Of a DNA stretch of 64,000 nucleotides, positions 39,153 to 48,712 are shown piece by piece (position 1 is the stretch's first letter; the number at the start of each line of letters is the position of its first letter). The translations under genes and the position numbers were made by a program. This stretch comes from JAJXWB01 sp964634325 (GTDB lineage Bacteria; Pseudomonadota; Alphaproteobacteria; Rhizobiales; Beijerinckiaceae), in NCBI GenBank assembly GCA_964634325.1, contig CAZWJF010000009.1:62001-126000 (forward strand), given 5' to 3'. The notes beneath the pieces are model-generated. The model was not told where the DNA came from and ran no database searches. It worked only from the letters and a program-made list of their open reading frames with translations.

Positions 39153-39848
39153 ATGCTGAACGTCGAAGCGATCGACCTCTATTACGGCGCGGCGCAGGCG
39201 TTGCGCGGCGTGTCGCTCAAGGCCGCCGTCGGCAAGGTCACCTGCGTGCTGGGCCGCAACGGCGTCGGCAAGTCCTCGCTGTTGCGCGCCATCGTCGGAC
39301 ATCAGCCGATCAGGGCTGGCGCGATCAAATGGGACGACGAAGACATTTCCAAGCTCGCGCCGCATATGCGGGCGCGCAAAGGCGTCGCCTATGTGCCGCA
39401 GGGTCGCGAAATTTTCCCATTGCTGACGGTGAAGGAAAATCTCGAAACCGGCTATGCGGCGGCCCCGAAGGGCGAGCGTTTCACGCCTGACGAAGTGTTC
39501 GATCTCTTCCCGGTGCTCGCCACCATGATGGGACGGCGCGGCGGCGATCTGTCTGGCGGCCAGCAGCAGCAGCTCGCCATCGGCCGCGCTCTCGTCGCGC
39601 GTCCGAAACTGCTCGTGCTGGACGAACCGACCGAAGGCATCCAGCCCTCGATCATCAAGGACATCGGGCGCGCCATCCAGTACCTGCGCAACAAGGGCGA
39701 CATGGCGATCGTGCTGGTGGAGCAATATTTCGACTTCGCCAAGGAGCTCGCCGACGATTTCATCGTCATGGACCGCGGGCAGGTGGTCATGGCCGGCGAC
39801 CGCGCCTCGATGAACGAGACGGACGTGCGCCAGAGGATTTCGGTGTAG
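39153..39848 (+). CDS. urtE: Urea ABC transporter, ATP-binding protein UrtE
   Basis: A 231-residue LivF-type ATPase: Walker A GRNGVGKSS, signature LSGGQQQQ and Walker B LLVLDEPTEGIQPSI, then VLVEQYFDFA. It closes the urea importer; ureD follows after a 109-bp gap filled by repeats. Confidence 0.95.
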   Translation: MLNVEAIDLYYGAAQALRGVSLKAAVGKVTCVLGRNGVGKSSLLRAIVGHQPIRAGAIKWDDEDISKLAPHMRARKGVAYVPQGREIFPLLTVKENLETGYAAAPKGERFTPDEVFDLFPVLATMMGRRGGDLSGGQQQQLAIGRALVARPKLLVLDEPTEGIQPSIIKDIGRAIQYLRNKGDMAIVLVEQYFDFAKELADDFIVMDRGQVVMAGDRASMNETDVRQRISV

Positions 39849-39870
39849 GGTTCGTCACGAATGAACGCCG

Positions 39871-40006
39871 CACCCTCTCCCGTGGCCACGAAGTCGGCTG
39901 TCGCCGACTTTGTTTGATACGGGGGGCGGGCAAGGGAGAGAGCAAAGCCGCTCGTTGATGCTGGACGCAAGGCCCCCTCTTCAACTCTCCCCTGCTTCGC
40001 GGGAGA
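39871..40006. repeat. Composite palindromic repeat between urtE and ureD, with embedded hairpin
   Basis: A first module has arms CCCTCTCCCGTG and a partly matching ACGGGG..GGGAGAG (from about 39872 to 39940). Inside it sits a 20-nt hairpin AAGTCGGCTGTCGCCGACTT (39891-39910), also found at 43227-43246 inside a different repeat. A second small module CTCTCCC/GGGAGAG lies at 39985-40006 and is read as the beginning of ureD. These look like dispersed, non-autonomous palindromes. Confidence 0.75.
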
Positions 40007-40818
40007 GAGGGGCGCAAACATCGCCGACGCCCCCCCGCGCCAGAGGCGAAATCCGCGCCGACTTCGCCGCGCACGGCGATCGCACCCGCATCGGCCGGCT
40101 GTACGAGACCGGCGGCCTGCGCCTGCGTTTTCCGAAGGCGCGCGAAGTCTGCGAAGGCGTGATCGTCAATACGGCGGGCGGCGTCGTCGGCGGCGATCGC
40201 GCGCAATTGTCATTCAACGCCGCAGCCGGATCGCGCGTGGTTCTCACCACGCAATCGGCGGAAAAGATCTACCGGACCGACGGCCCGCCTGCCCGTATCG
40301 AGACATCGTTGACCCTGGAGGAGGGCGCGAGCCTCGACTGGCTTCCGCAGGAGACGATCCTGTTCGACCACGCCACGCTTGTTCGCGCGCTCGATGTCGA
40401 CATGGCTCCCGACGCCCGGCTCGTCGCCTGTGAAAGCGTCGTCTTCGGCCGCCTCGCGATGGGGGAATTGTGTGCGTCGGGCGGTTTTCGGGATCGCTGG
40501 CGCGTGCGGCGCGGCGGCGAACTCATTTTCGCTGAAGACACGCGACTGGATAACCCCGCCGCGCTGCTCGATCGCCCCGCGATCGGCGCCGGCGCGCGCG
40601 CGCTGGCGACGCTCCTCTTCGTCGCGCCCGACGCCCCCGCGCGGCTCGACGATTGCCGCGCCGCTCTCGCCGACGCCGGCTGCGAGTCCGGCGTTAGCGC
40701 GCTCGACGGTTTCCTCGTCGCGCGGCTCCTTTCGCCCTCGCCAGAAAATTTGCGCGCCGCTATTGTGGCGCTGTTTTCCCGTCTCCTCGGCCGCGCGACG
40801 CCGCGGGTCTGGCAGTGA
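39958..40818 (+). CDS. ureD: Urease accessory protein UreD
   Basis: A 286-residue chaperone that, with UreF and UreG, loads nickel into urease. The recognisable domain starts at RGEIRADFAAHGDRTRIGRLYETGGLRLRFP, and the segment EGVIVNTAGGVVGGDR is a UreD hallmark. About 30 N-terminal residues (PPLQLSPASRERGAQTSP...) are encoded by repeat DNA and do not look like UreD. The only ATG available is 39958, or TTG 39910, so this extension seems to be real translated repeat sequence. Confidence 0.9.
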   Translation: MLDARPPLQLSPASRERGAQTSPTPPRARGEIRADFAAHGDRTRIGRLYETGGLRLRFPKAREVCEGVIVNTAGGVVGGDRAQLSFNAAAGSRVVLTTQSAEKIYRTDGPPARIETSLTLEEGASLDWLPQETILFDHATLVRALDVDMAPDARLVACESVVFGRLAMGELCASGGFRDRWRVRRGGELIFAEDTRLDNPAALLDRPAIGAGARALATLLFVAPDAPARLDDCRAALADAGCESGVSALDGFLVARLLSPSPENLRAAIVALFSRLLGRATPRVWQ

Positions 40819-40839
40819 GGCCAAAACGCGGAGGATAAG

Positions 40840-41460
40840 ATGAATCTCACGCCGCGTGAGAAAGACAAATTGCTGATCGCCATGGCCGCCATGGTCGCGC
40901 GCCGGCGCCTCGAGCGCGGCGCGAAGCTCAACCACCCGGAGGCCATCGCGCTCATCACCGATTTCGTGGTCGAAGGCGCGCGCGACGGCAAGAGCGTCGC
41001 CGAGCTGATGGAGGCCGGCGCGCATGTGCTGACGACCGAGCAGGTGATGGATGGCATCGCGGAGATGATCCACGACGTGCAGGTGGAAGCGACTTTCCCG
41101 GACGGCACCAAGCTCGTGACCGTGCATCATCCGATCCGTGGACCGCATTCGAAACTCACGCCCGGCGAGATCGTCACGCCCGAAGGCGACATCGAGATGA
41201 ATGTCGGCCGCGAGACGTTGACGCTCACCGTCGCCAATACCGGCGACCGGCCGATCCAGGTCGGCTCGCACTATCATTTCTTCGAGACCAACCCCGCTCT
41301 CAAATTCGAGCGCGAGCGCACGAAGGGAATGCGCCTCGACATTCCCGCCGGCACAGCGGTGCGCTTCGAGCCCGGACAATCCCGCGAGGTGCGGCTCGTC
41401 GCGATTGCGGGCAAGCGCGAGGTCTACGGGTTCAGGCAGGACGTGATGGGCAGGGTGTGA
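40840..41460 (+). CDS. ureAB: Fused urease gamma and beta subunits
   Basis: A 206-residue fusion: residues 1-100 are urease gamma (MNLTPREKDKLLIAMAAMVARRRLERGAKLNHPEA) and about 105-206 are beta (TPGEIVTPEGDIEMNVGRE, VGSHYHFFETNPAL). Most bacteria encode these separately; fused forms occur in Helicobacter and some Alphaproteobacteria. The two halves share one reading frame with no stop or frameshift, ending 7 bases before ureC. Confidence 0.95.
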   Translation: MNLTPREKDKLLIAMAAMVARRRLERGAKLNHPEAIALITDFVVEGARDGKSVAELMEAGAHVLTTEQVMDGIAEMIHDVQVEATFPDGTKLVTVHHPIRGPHSKLTPGEIVTPEGDIEMNVGRETLTLTVANTGDRPIQVGSHYHFFETNPALKFERERTKGMRLDIPAGTAVRFEPGQSREVRLVAIAGKREVYGFRQDVMGRV

Positions 41461-41467
41461 GGCGATC

Positions 41468-43189
<1,722 letters not shown>

Positions 43190-43206
43190 TCTGCCGGTTC
43201 GCAAGC

Positions 43207-43325
43207 CGTCATTGCGAGCCCGACAGAAGTCGGCTGTCGCCGACTTCGTCCGAAAGCGAAGCAATCCAACGTCCCGGCGAACCGCATGGATGGATTGCTT
43301 TGTCGTTTCATTCCGCGCAATGACG
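43207..43325. repeat. Nested palindromic repeat after ureC containing an embedded 20-nt hairpin
   Basis: Outer arms CGTCATTGCG/CGCAATGACG at 43207-43216 and 43316-43325; inner arms AAGCAATCCA/TGGATTGCTT at 43259-43268 and 43291-43300. This belongs to the widespread GTCATTGCGAG...GAAGCAATCC palindromic repeats. The hairpin AAGTCGGCTGTCGCCGACTT (43227-43246) lies off-centre between the outer and inner left arms, as though it inserted there. The right end runs up to the ribosome site of the next gene. Confidence 0.8.
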
Positions 43326-43345
43326 GCGAGGAGGAAACGAACAAC

Positions 43346-43642
43346 ATGATCCATGTCATCGCCACGCTCACCATCAAACCGGAATTGCGCGAGCAGACGC
43401 TCGCCGCCGCGCGCATCAACATCGCCGCGACGCAGCAAGAGGCCGGTTGCGTCTATTACGATATGTATGAAAGCGTCACGCGGCCGGGAACCTATGTCGT
43501 CGTGGAGAAATGGGAAGACCGAGAGGCGCTCAACGCCCACATGAACGCCGAGCATTTCAAGGTCTGGCGTAAGGCCGGCGCGGAAGGCATCACGTCTCGC
43601 AAGATCGAGATCGTGATGGGCGGCAAGGTCGAGGTGATGTGA
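43346..43642 (+). CDS. Antibiotic-biosynthesis-monooxygenase-fold (ABM) protein
   Basis: A 98-residue dimeric alpha-beta barrel protein: MIHVIATLTIKPELREQTLAAARIN, CVYYDMYESVTRPGTYVVVEKWEDREALNAHMNAEHF. The family includes quinol monooxygenases (YgiN) and small haem-binding or signalling proteins. It lies between ureC and ureE, where no urease role is known; the repeat upstream suggests a later insertion. GAGGAGG precedes the ATG. Confidence 0.8.
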   Translation: MIHVIATLTIKPELREQTLAAARINIAATQQEAGCVYYDMYESVTRPGTYVVVEKWEDREALNAHMNAEHFKVWRKAGAEGITSRKIEIVMGGKVEVM

Positions 43643-43643
43643 G

Positions 43644-44252
43644 ATGACGCAGGTGCGAGCGATTTCTGTAAAGGCGGCCGGCTCCTGGCGCGACGATCCC
43701 GTAGACACCGTCGTGCTGGAATTCGACGAACGGCATCGTCGGCGCGTGGCGATGACGGGGATTCGTGGCTTCGAATTCCTGCTCGACCTTCCCGAAGCGA
43801 TCATGCTGCGGTCGGGCGACGCGCTCGCGCTGGAGGACGGCCGCGTCGTCGAGGTTCTGTCTGCGCCCGAACCGCTCGCCGAAATCTCCGCGCGTGACTC
43901 CAAACACCTCGTCCGCGTCGCCTGGCATCTCGGCAACCGGCATCTGCCGACGCAGATCCTCGGCTCGAAGCTGCGTATCCGTCGGGATCACGTGATCGAG
44001 GAGATGGCGCGCGGCCTCGGCGCGGAAGTGAAGCAGATCGAGGCGCCCTTCGATCCCGAAGGCGGCGCCTACGCGCAGCACGTGGCGACGCATGGCCACG
44101 ACCACGCTCACGGACATGAACACGGCCACGACCATCATCATGACCACGATCATTGCGGTTGCGGACACGACCATGGCCATGAACATCATGAAGGTCATGA
44201 TCACGCGCATGGTCAGGGCCACGCGCATAAACACGAACACAAGCACGGCTGA
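43644..44252 (+). CDS. ureE: Urease accessory nickel metallochaperone UreE
   Basis: A 202-residue UreE with the usual two-domain core (about 1-145) and a long C-terminal tail of some 55 residues containing about 25 histidines plus a CGCG pair, likely to bind several nickel ions. It delivers nickel to the UreDFG complex. Start is one base after the ABM stop, and ureF begins directly at its stop. Confidence 0.95.
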   Translation: MTQVRAISVKAAGSWRDDPVDTVVLEFDERHRRRVAMTGIRGFEFLLDLPEAIMLRSGDALALEDGRVVEVLSAPEPLAEISARDSKHLVRVAWHLGNRHLPTQILGSKLRIRRDHVIEEMARGLGAEVKQIEAPFDPEGGAYAQHVATHGHDHAHGHEHGHDHHHDHDHCGCGHDHGHEHHEGHDHAHGQGHAHKHEHKHG

Positions 44253-44945
44253 ATGCCGCGGCGGGTCAGCTTGTCTCCGGACATCCTTCTTACAATCTGG
44301 CTGTCGCCGTCCTTTCCGGTCGGCGCCTTCGCTTACAGTCACGGCCTCGAATGGGCGGTCGAGGCGGGCGACGTGCGCGATGAGGCGTCTCTCGTCGCGT
44401 GGCTGACCGATCTTGTCGAACACGGCGGCGCCCGCGCCGACGCGATCCTGCTCGCTGAGGCCTGGCGCACGACGAAAGCGCGCGACGCGGCGGCGCTGCG
44501 CGAGGTCGACGCTCTCGCGCTTGCGCTCGCGCCGTCGACGGAGCGCCGTCTCGAAACCGCGCAGCAGGGGCGGTCCTTCCTCTCGGCCCTGAGCGCAGCA
44601 TGGCCTGCATCCGCGGTCGGCTGGGCCGAAGACGTATTGCGCGAAGAAGTCGCCTATCCAGTCGCCGTCGGCGTCGCTTGTGCGGCGCATGACGTTCCGC
44701 TCGCGCGCGCTTGCGAATCGTTTGCGCTCGGCTTTGTCGCCAATCTCGTCTCGGCTGCGGTGCGCCTAAGCGTCATCGGGCAGACGCAGGGCCAGAAGGT
44801 TCTGGCCGCGCTCACTGCGCCGGTTTCCGCGCTCGGCGTCTTTGCCGCGGCAGCGACGCTCGACGATCTCGGCTCCGCCGCCTTTCGCTCGGACATCGCC
44901 TCCATGCGGCATGAAACGCAATATTCCCATCTCTTCAGGAGTTGA
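44253..44945 (+). CDS. ureF: Urease accessory protein UreF
   Basis: A 230-residue all-helical GTPase-activating partner of UreG. The opening SPDILLTIWLSPSFPVGAFAYSHGLEWAVEAG is characteristic. ATG directly follows the ureE stop, without spacing, and the stop sits 2 bp before the ureG ATG. Confidence 0.95.
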   Translation: MPRRVSLSPDILLTIWLSPSFPVGAFAYSHGLEWAVEAGDVRDEASLVAWLTDLVEHGGARADAILLAEAWRTTKARDAAALREVDALALALAPSTERRLETAQQGRSFLSALSAAWPASAVGWAEDVLREEVAYPVAVGVACAAHDVPLARACESFALGFVANLVSAAVRLSVIGQTQGQKVLAALTAPVSALGVFAAAATLDDLGSAAFRSDIASMRHETQYSHLFRS

Positions 44946-44947
44946 AC

Positions 44948-45562
44948 ATGGCCTCGTTCAATGGACCGTTGCGCGTCGGCATCGGCGGCCCGGTCGGTTC
45001 CGGCAAGACCGCGCTGATGGAAGTCCTGTGCAAACGTTTGCGTGAAAAATTCGAGATCGCGGCGATCACCAACGACATCTACACGAAGGAGGACGCGCGC
45101 ATCCTCGCCGAATCCGGCGCGCTCGCCGCCGACCGCATCATGGGCGTGGAGACCGGCGGCTGCCCGCACACAGCGATCCGTGAGGACGCGTCCATCAATC
45201 TCGCGGCCATCGCCGACATGCGGAAGAAATTTCCCGACCTCGACATCATTCTGGTGGAGTCGGGCGGCGACAACCTGGCGGCGACCTTCTCGCCTGAACT
45301 TGCCGATCTCACCATCTACGTGATCGATGTGTCGGGAGGCGAGAAAATCCCGCGCAAGGGCGGGCCGGGCGTCACGCGTTCCGACCTGCTGGTCATCAAC
45401 AAGACTGACCTCGCGCCCTACGTCGGCGCCTCTCTGGAAGTCATGGCGCGCGACGCCAAGGTCCAGCGCCGCGACCGCCCCTTCGTGATGGCCAACATGA
45501 AGACGGGCGAAGGCGCGGATGCGATCGAGCGGTTCATTCTGGAGCGGGGTGGGTTGGGTTGA
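44948..45562 (+). CDS. ureG: Urease accessory GTPase UreG
   Basis: A 204-residue SIMIBI GTPase that supplies energy for nickel insertion. The P-loop is GGPVGSGKTA (13-22), the nickel-binding CPH motif is in ETGGCPHTAIRED, and guanine specificity is NKTD. ATG 44948 is preferred to TTG 44942, which would overlap ureF. Confidence 0.96.
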   Translation: MASFNGPLRVGIGGPVGSGKTALMEVLCKRLREKFEIAAITNDIYTKEDARILAESGALAADRIMGVETGGCPHTAIREDASINLAAIADMRKKFPDLDIILVESGGDNLAATFSPELADLTIYVIDVSGGEKIPRKGGPGVTRSDLLVINKTDLAPYVGASLEVMARDAKVQRRDRPFVMANMKTGEGADAIERFILERGGLG

Positions 45563-45565
45563 TCT

Positions 45566-45593
45566 CCCTCTCCCCGCACAAGCGGGGAGAGGG
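45566..45593. repeat. Palindromic repeat between ureG and isobutyryl-CoA dehydrogenase
   Basis: A perfect 12-bp inverted repeat CCCTCTCCCCGC/GCGGGGAGAGGG (45566-45577 and 45582-45593) with loop ACAA, in the gap of two convergent genes. It shares the CCCTCTCCC core with the repeat before ureD. It could terminate both genes. Confidence 0.75.
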
Positions 45594-45619
45594 CGCAGCC
45601 CCCATGTTCGTGCGGCTGA

Positions 45620-46762
45620 TTAGCGCCCCACCAGTCCTCTTGCCACGATCACACGCATGATCTCGTTCGTGCCCTCGAGAATCTGGTGCACGCGCAGGTC
45701 GCGCACGATCTTCTCGATGCCGTAATCGGCGAGATAGCCGTAGCCGCCGTGCAATTGCAGCGCGGAATTGGCGATCTCGAATCCCGCGTCGGTCGTGAAT
45801 TTCTTGGCCATGGCGCAGAGCCGCGTGGCGTCCGCCGATTTCTGATCGAGCGCGGCCGCCGCGCGCCACAAGAAGGTGCGCGCGGCCTCGAGGTCGATCG
45901 CCATGTCCGCGAGCTTGAATTGCAGCGCCTGGAATTCGTCGAGCCTCTTGCCGAAGGCCTTGCGTTCGCCCATGTAGCCGATGGCCTTGTCGAGCGCAGC
46001 CTGCGCGCCGCCGAGCGAGCAGGCGGCGATGTTGAGGCGCCCGCCATCGAGGCCGGCCATCGCGATCTTGAAGCCGATGCCTTCCGGCCCGATGCGGTTT
46101 TCGACCGGCACGCGGCATTTGTCGAAGATCACGGCGCGCGTCGGCTGCGCGTTCCAGCCCATCTTCTTTTCGTTTGCGCCGAAGGATAGGCCCGGCGTCC
46201 CGCCGGGCACGACGATGGTCGAGACGCCCTTCGGCCCGTCCTCGCCGGTGCGCGCCATCACGACATAGAAATCGTGCGGATTGCCGGCGCCGGAGATGAA
46301 CTGCTTCTGTCCGGTGATGACGTAGTGGTCGCCGTCGCGTTCGGCGCGCGTGCGCAGAGCGGCGGCGTCCGAACCCGCGCCCGGCTCGGTCAGGCAATAG
46401 GAGGCGAGCTTCTCCATCGTGCAGAGGTCGGGCAGCCATTTGTGGCGCTGCTCGTCCGAGCCGAAATTGTCGATCATCCACGCGCACATGTTGTGGATGG
46501 AAATGTAGGCGGCCACCGTCGGGCAGCCCGTCGCCAGCGCCTCGAAGATCAGCGCGGCGTCGAGGCGTCCGAGGCCGGAGCCGCCGACGTCTTCCTTGAT
46601 GTAGACGCCGCCCATGCCGAGCGCCGCGGCCTCGCGCAGCGTGTCGACGGGAAAAAATTTCTTCTCGTCCCATTCGAGCGCATGGGGGCCGAGCTTTTCA
46701 CGCGCGAAATCGCGCGCCATGTCGCGAATGGCGATCCTGTCCTCGGAAAGGTCGAAATTCAT
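45620..46762 (-). CDS. Acyl-CoA dehydrogenase, probable isobutyryl-CoA dehydrogenase
   Basis: A 380-residue FAD enzyme. The segment AAYISIHNMCAWMIDNFGSDEQRHKWLP is close to the isobutyryl-CoA dehydrogenase (ACAD8) group that acts in valine breakdown, and the C-terminal HQILEGTNEIMR holds the substrate-side catalytic region. With mmsA in this window it would supply two steps of valine catabolism, but they are 22 kb apart. ATG at 46762 precedes the family start MNFDLSEDRIAIRDM. Confidence 0.85.
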   Translation of the reverse strand: MNFDLSEDRIAIRDMARDFAREKLGPHALEWDEKKFFPVDTLREAAALGMGGVYIKEDVGGSGLGRLDAALIFEALATGCPTVAAYISIHNMCAWMIDNFGSDEQRHKWLPDLCTMEKLASYCLTEPGAGSDAAALRTRAERDGDHYVITGQKQFISGAGNPHDFYVVMARTGEDGPKGVSTIVVPGGTPGLSFGANEKKMGWNAQPTRAVIFDKCRVPVENRIGPEGIGFKIAMAGLDGGRLNIAACSLGGAQAALDKAIGYMGERKAFGKRLDEFQALQFKLADMAIDLEAARTFLWRAAAALDQKSADATRLCAMAKKFTTDAGFEIANSALQLHGGYGYLADYGIEKIVRDLRVHQILEGTNEIMRVIVARGLVGR

Positions 46763-46862
46763 GCGGCGTTCCTCTGGGCTTTGCCGCTTGCGTAGCAGAA
46801 AACCGCGCCGAAGAAACGCCAATCGGCGGAAGGCGGCTGTGCCGGATTGCGCCTTCGGTGGA

Positions 46863-46939
46863 TGGCGGTCCCGAAGGGATTCGAACCCCTGACCTTCGGT
46901 TTAGGAAACCGCTGCTCTATCCTGCTGAGCTACGGGACC
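46863..46939 (-). tRNA. tRNA-Arg, anticodon CCT
   Basis: The minus strand reads GGTCCCG (46939-46933) as the 5' acceptor strand, D-loop AGCTCAGCAGGATAGAGC, anticodon stem-loop CGGTTTCCTAAACCG with anticodon CCT, T-arm AGGGGTTCGAATCCCTT, and the 3' strand CGGGACC with discriminator G. The 3' CCA is encoded (46865-46863). CCT decodes AGG. The + strand over this locus gives a spurious frame that should not be called. Confidence 0.95.
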
Positions 46940-47011
46940 GGCGCGCCTGTCTTGCCGCAATTCGCGAAAAAAGCAAAGACGGGTCCGGGCTCGGCGCATT
47001 CAGGAACATCG

Positions 47012-47485
47012 ATGGTTCGCCTGCTGAAAAGTTTCGTCGCGGGGTTCGCCGGCACGCTCGCGCAGATGACGCTCAGCTATCTCAAGGCGCGCCTCGGCAT
47101 ATTGCCCGAGTTTCAGCCCTACGATGAATTCCAGCGCGCGTTGCAGGCGCTGACCGGCGCATCGGTTTCGCCGTCGTTCGCCTATGCGCTCACCTTCGTC
47201 AACGGCGCGGTCATCTGGGGTTTCGTTTTCGCGCGCCTGTACCGGCGGCTGCCGGGCCGCACGCCGTTGCGCAAGGGCCTGTTCTTCGCGCTCTGCGCGT
47301 GGATCGGGTCGGGCCTCGTTCTCCTGCCGTTCATGGGGCTCGGGCCCTTCGCGCTCCGCGCCGGGCTGGGCGTCCGTCCCGCGCTTTTCATGGCGCTGGG
47401 GCTTTGCGTCTATTCCTGCGTCATGAGCTTCGCCTATCGCGCGCTGGTCGGCGACGGGCGGGAGGGCGATGCGGCGCGGCCTTGA
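47012..47485 (+). CDS. Small integral membrane protein, unknown
   Basis: A 157-residue polytopic protein with about four hydrophobic helices, including FVAGFAGTLAQMTLSYL, ALTFVNGAVIWGFVFARLY and ALCAWIGSGLVLLPFMGLG. I do not recognise the family. It lies just after the tRNA on the opposite strand, with zinc alcohol dehydrogenase following 52 bp later. Confidence 0.7.
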   Translation: MVRLLKSFVAGFAGTLAQMTLSYLKARLGILPEFQPYDEFQRALQALTGASVSPSFAYALTFVNGAVIWGFVFARLYRRLPGRTPLRKGLFFALCAWIGSGLVLLPFMGLGPFALRAGLGVRPALFMALGLCVYSCVMSFAYRALVGDGREGDAARP

Positions 47486-47537
47486 CGCGGAGCGGCTTGC
47501 CCGCCCAATCTTGTCCGATCAAAACGGGAGACAAATT

Positions 47538-48629
47538 ATGAAGGCCGCCGTCCTCACGGAGATCAACAAGCCGCTCGAAATCCTCGACCTCGAGCTCGAT
47601 CCGCCGAAGGCCGGCGAAGCGCGCGTGCGCATGAAGGCGTCGGGCGTCTGCATGTCCGACTGGCATATGATGAACGGCGACTGGCCGGCGAAGCTTCCGC
47701 TCGTACCCGGCCACGAGGCGGCGGGAATCGTCACGGAAGTAGGCCCCGGGCCGTCGCACGTTTCGGTCGGCGACCACGTCATCTTCTCCTTTTCCTCGCA
47801 TTGCGGCCATTGCCGCTACTGCAATTCCGGCAAGTCGGTGCTCTGCAACGGCCATTCGGCGCCGGGCTTCCTGCTGCCGGACGGTTCGACCCGCATGCGG
47901 TTCAAGGCCGAGCCCGTCTACCAGATGGCGCGAATCGGCACCTTCCGCGAGGAAGTCGTCTGCTCCACTGAAAATCTCGTGCCGATCCGCAAGGATCTGC
48001 CCTGGACGGTCGCGGCCATCATCGGCTGTTCGGTCGCGACCGGCGTCGGCGCCGTCTATCGCGCGGCGAAGGTGGAGGCGGGCTCGAGCGTCGTGGTCGT
48101 CGGCTGCGGCGGCGTCGGCCTCAACATCGTTCAGGGCGCAAAGCTCGTCGGCGCCGGCAAGATCATCGCGGTCGACCTGCTCGACAACAAGCTCGAATAC
48201 GCCAAGCAGTTCGGCGCGACGCACACCATCAACGCCAAGACCGCGAACGTCGTGAAGGAAGTGCGCGCGATCACCGGCGGCGGCGCGGATTACGCCTTCG
48301 ACGCCATTGGCTCTGAGGCGACCGTGCTGCAGATCGTCGACTGCATCTGCGCTGGCGGCCGCGCCACCATGGTCGGCATTCCCTCGGTCACCGTAAAGGC
48401 GGGCATTTCGCCGGCCGGCATGGTCTTCCAGGAAAAGACGCTGACGTCGTCCTTTTACGGCTCCGTGCAGCCGGACATCGACTTCCCGATCCTCGCCGAT
48501 CTCTACATGGACAAGAAGCTCGATCTCGACTCGCTGATCTCGCGCACCTATGCGCTCGACGAGATCAACGAGGGCTTCGAACAATTGCGCAAAGGCGGCG
48601 TCGCGCGCGGGGTCGTGGTTTTTGACTGA
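47538..48629 (+). CDS. Zinc-dependent alcohol dehydrogenase (MDR superfamily)
   Basis: A 363-residue medium-chain dehydrogenase. Catalytic zinc ligands are expected at Cys38 (GVCMSDWH) and the GHE motif; the structural zinc site is CGHCRYCNSGKSVLC. The nucleotide-binding loop is GCGGVGLN. The layout resembles a branch related to NDMA- or NAD-dependent alcohol dehydrogenases; substrate unknown. ATG 47538 follows GGGAG. Confidence 0.85.
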   Translation: MKAAVLTEINKPLEILDLELDPPKAGEARVRMKASGVCMSDWHMMNGDWPAKLPLVPGHEAAGIVTEVGPGPSHVSVGDHVIFSFSSHCGHCRYCNSGKSVLCNGHSAPGFLLPDGSTRMRFKAEPVYQMARIGTFREEVVCSTENLVPIRKDLPWTVAAIIGCSVATGVGAVYRAAKVEAGSSVVVVGCGGVGLNIVQGAKLVGAGKIIAVDLLDNKLEYAKQFGATHTINAKTANVVKEVRAITGGGADYAFDAIGSEATVLQIVDCICAGGRATMVGIPSVTVKAGISPAGMVFQEKTLTSSFYGSVQPDIDFPILADLYMDKKLDLDSLISRTYALDEINEGFEQLRKGGVARGVVVFD

Positions 48630-48712
48630 ATTGTGACAGTCGCGCGCATGAACTAGGTTGTGACACATCTTTCCGCTACAAGCGCTGCGAGGCCGCGTAG
48701 CGGAGTTTTGTC

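Noticed and set aside
44092..44406. A Thr/Met-rich frame overlapping the UreE histidine tail
   Set aside because: It is the plus-one reading of CAT/CAC repeats, which give ATG/ACC codons; UreE and UreF explain the DNA.
46847..47011. A frame across the tRNA-Arg that translates as an apparent protein N-terminus
   Set aside because: The sequence is the complement of a tRNA gene with intact cloverleaf and encoded CCA; such frames are a known annotation artefact. The real membrane protein starts at 47012.
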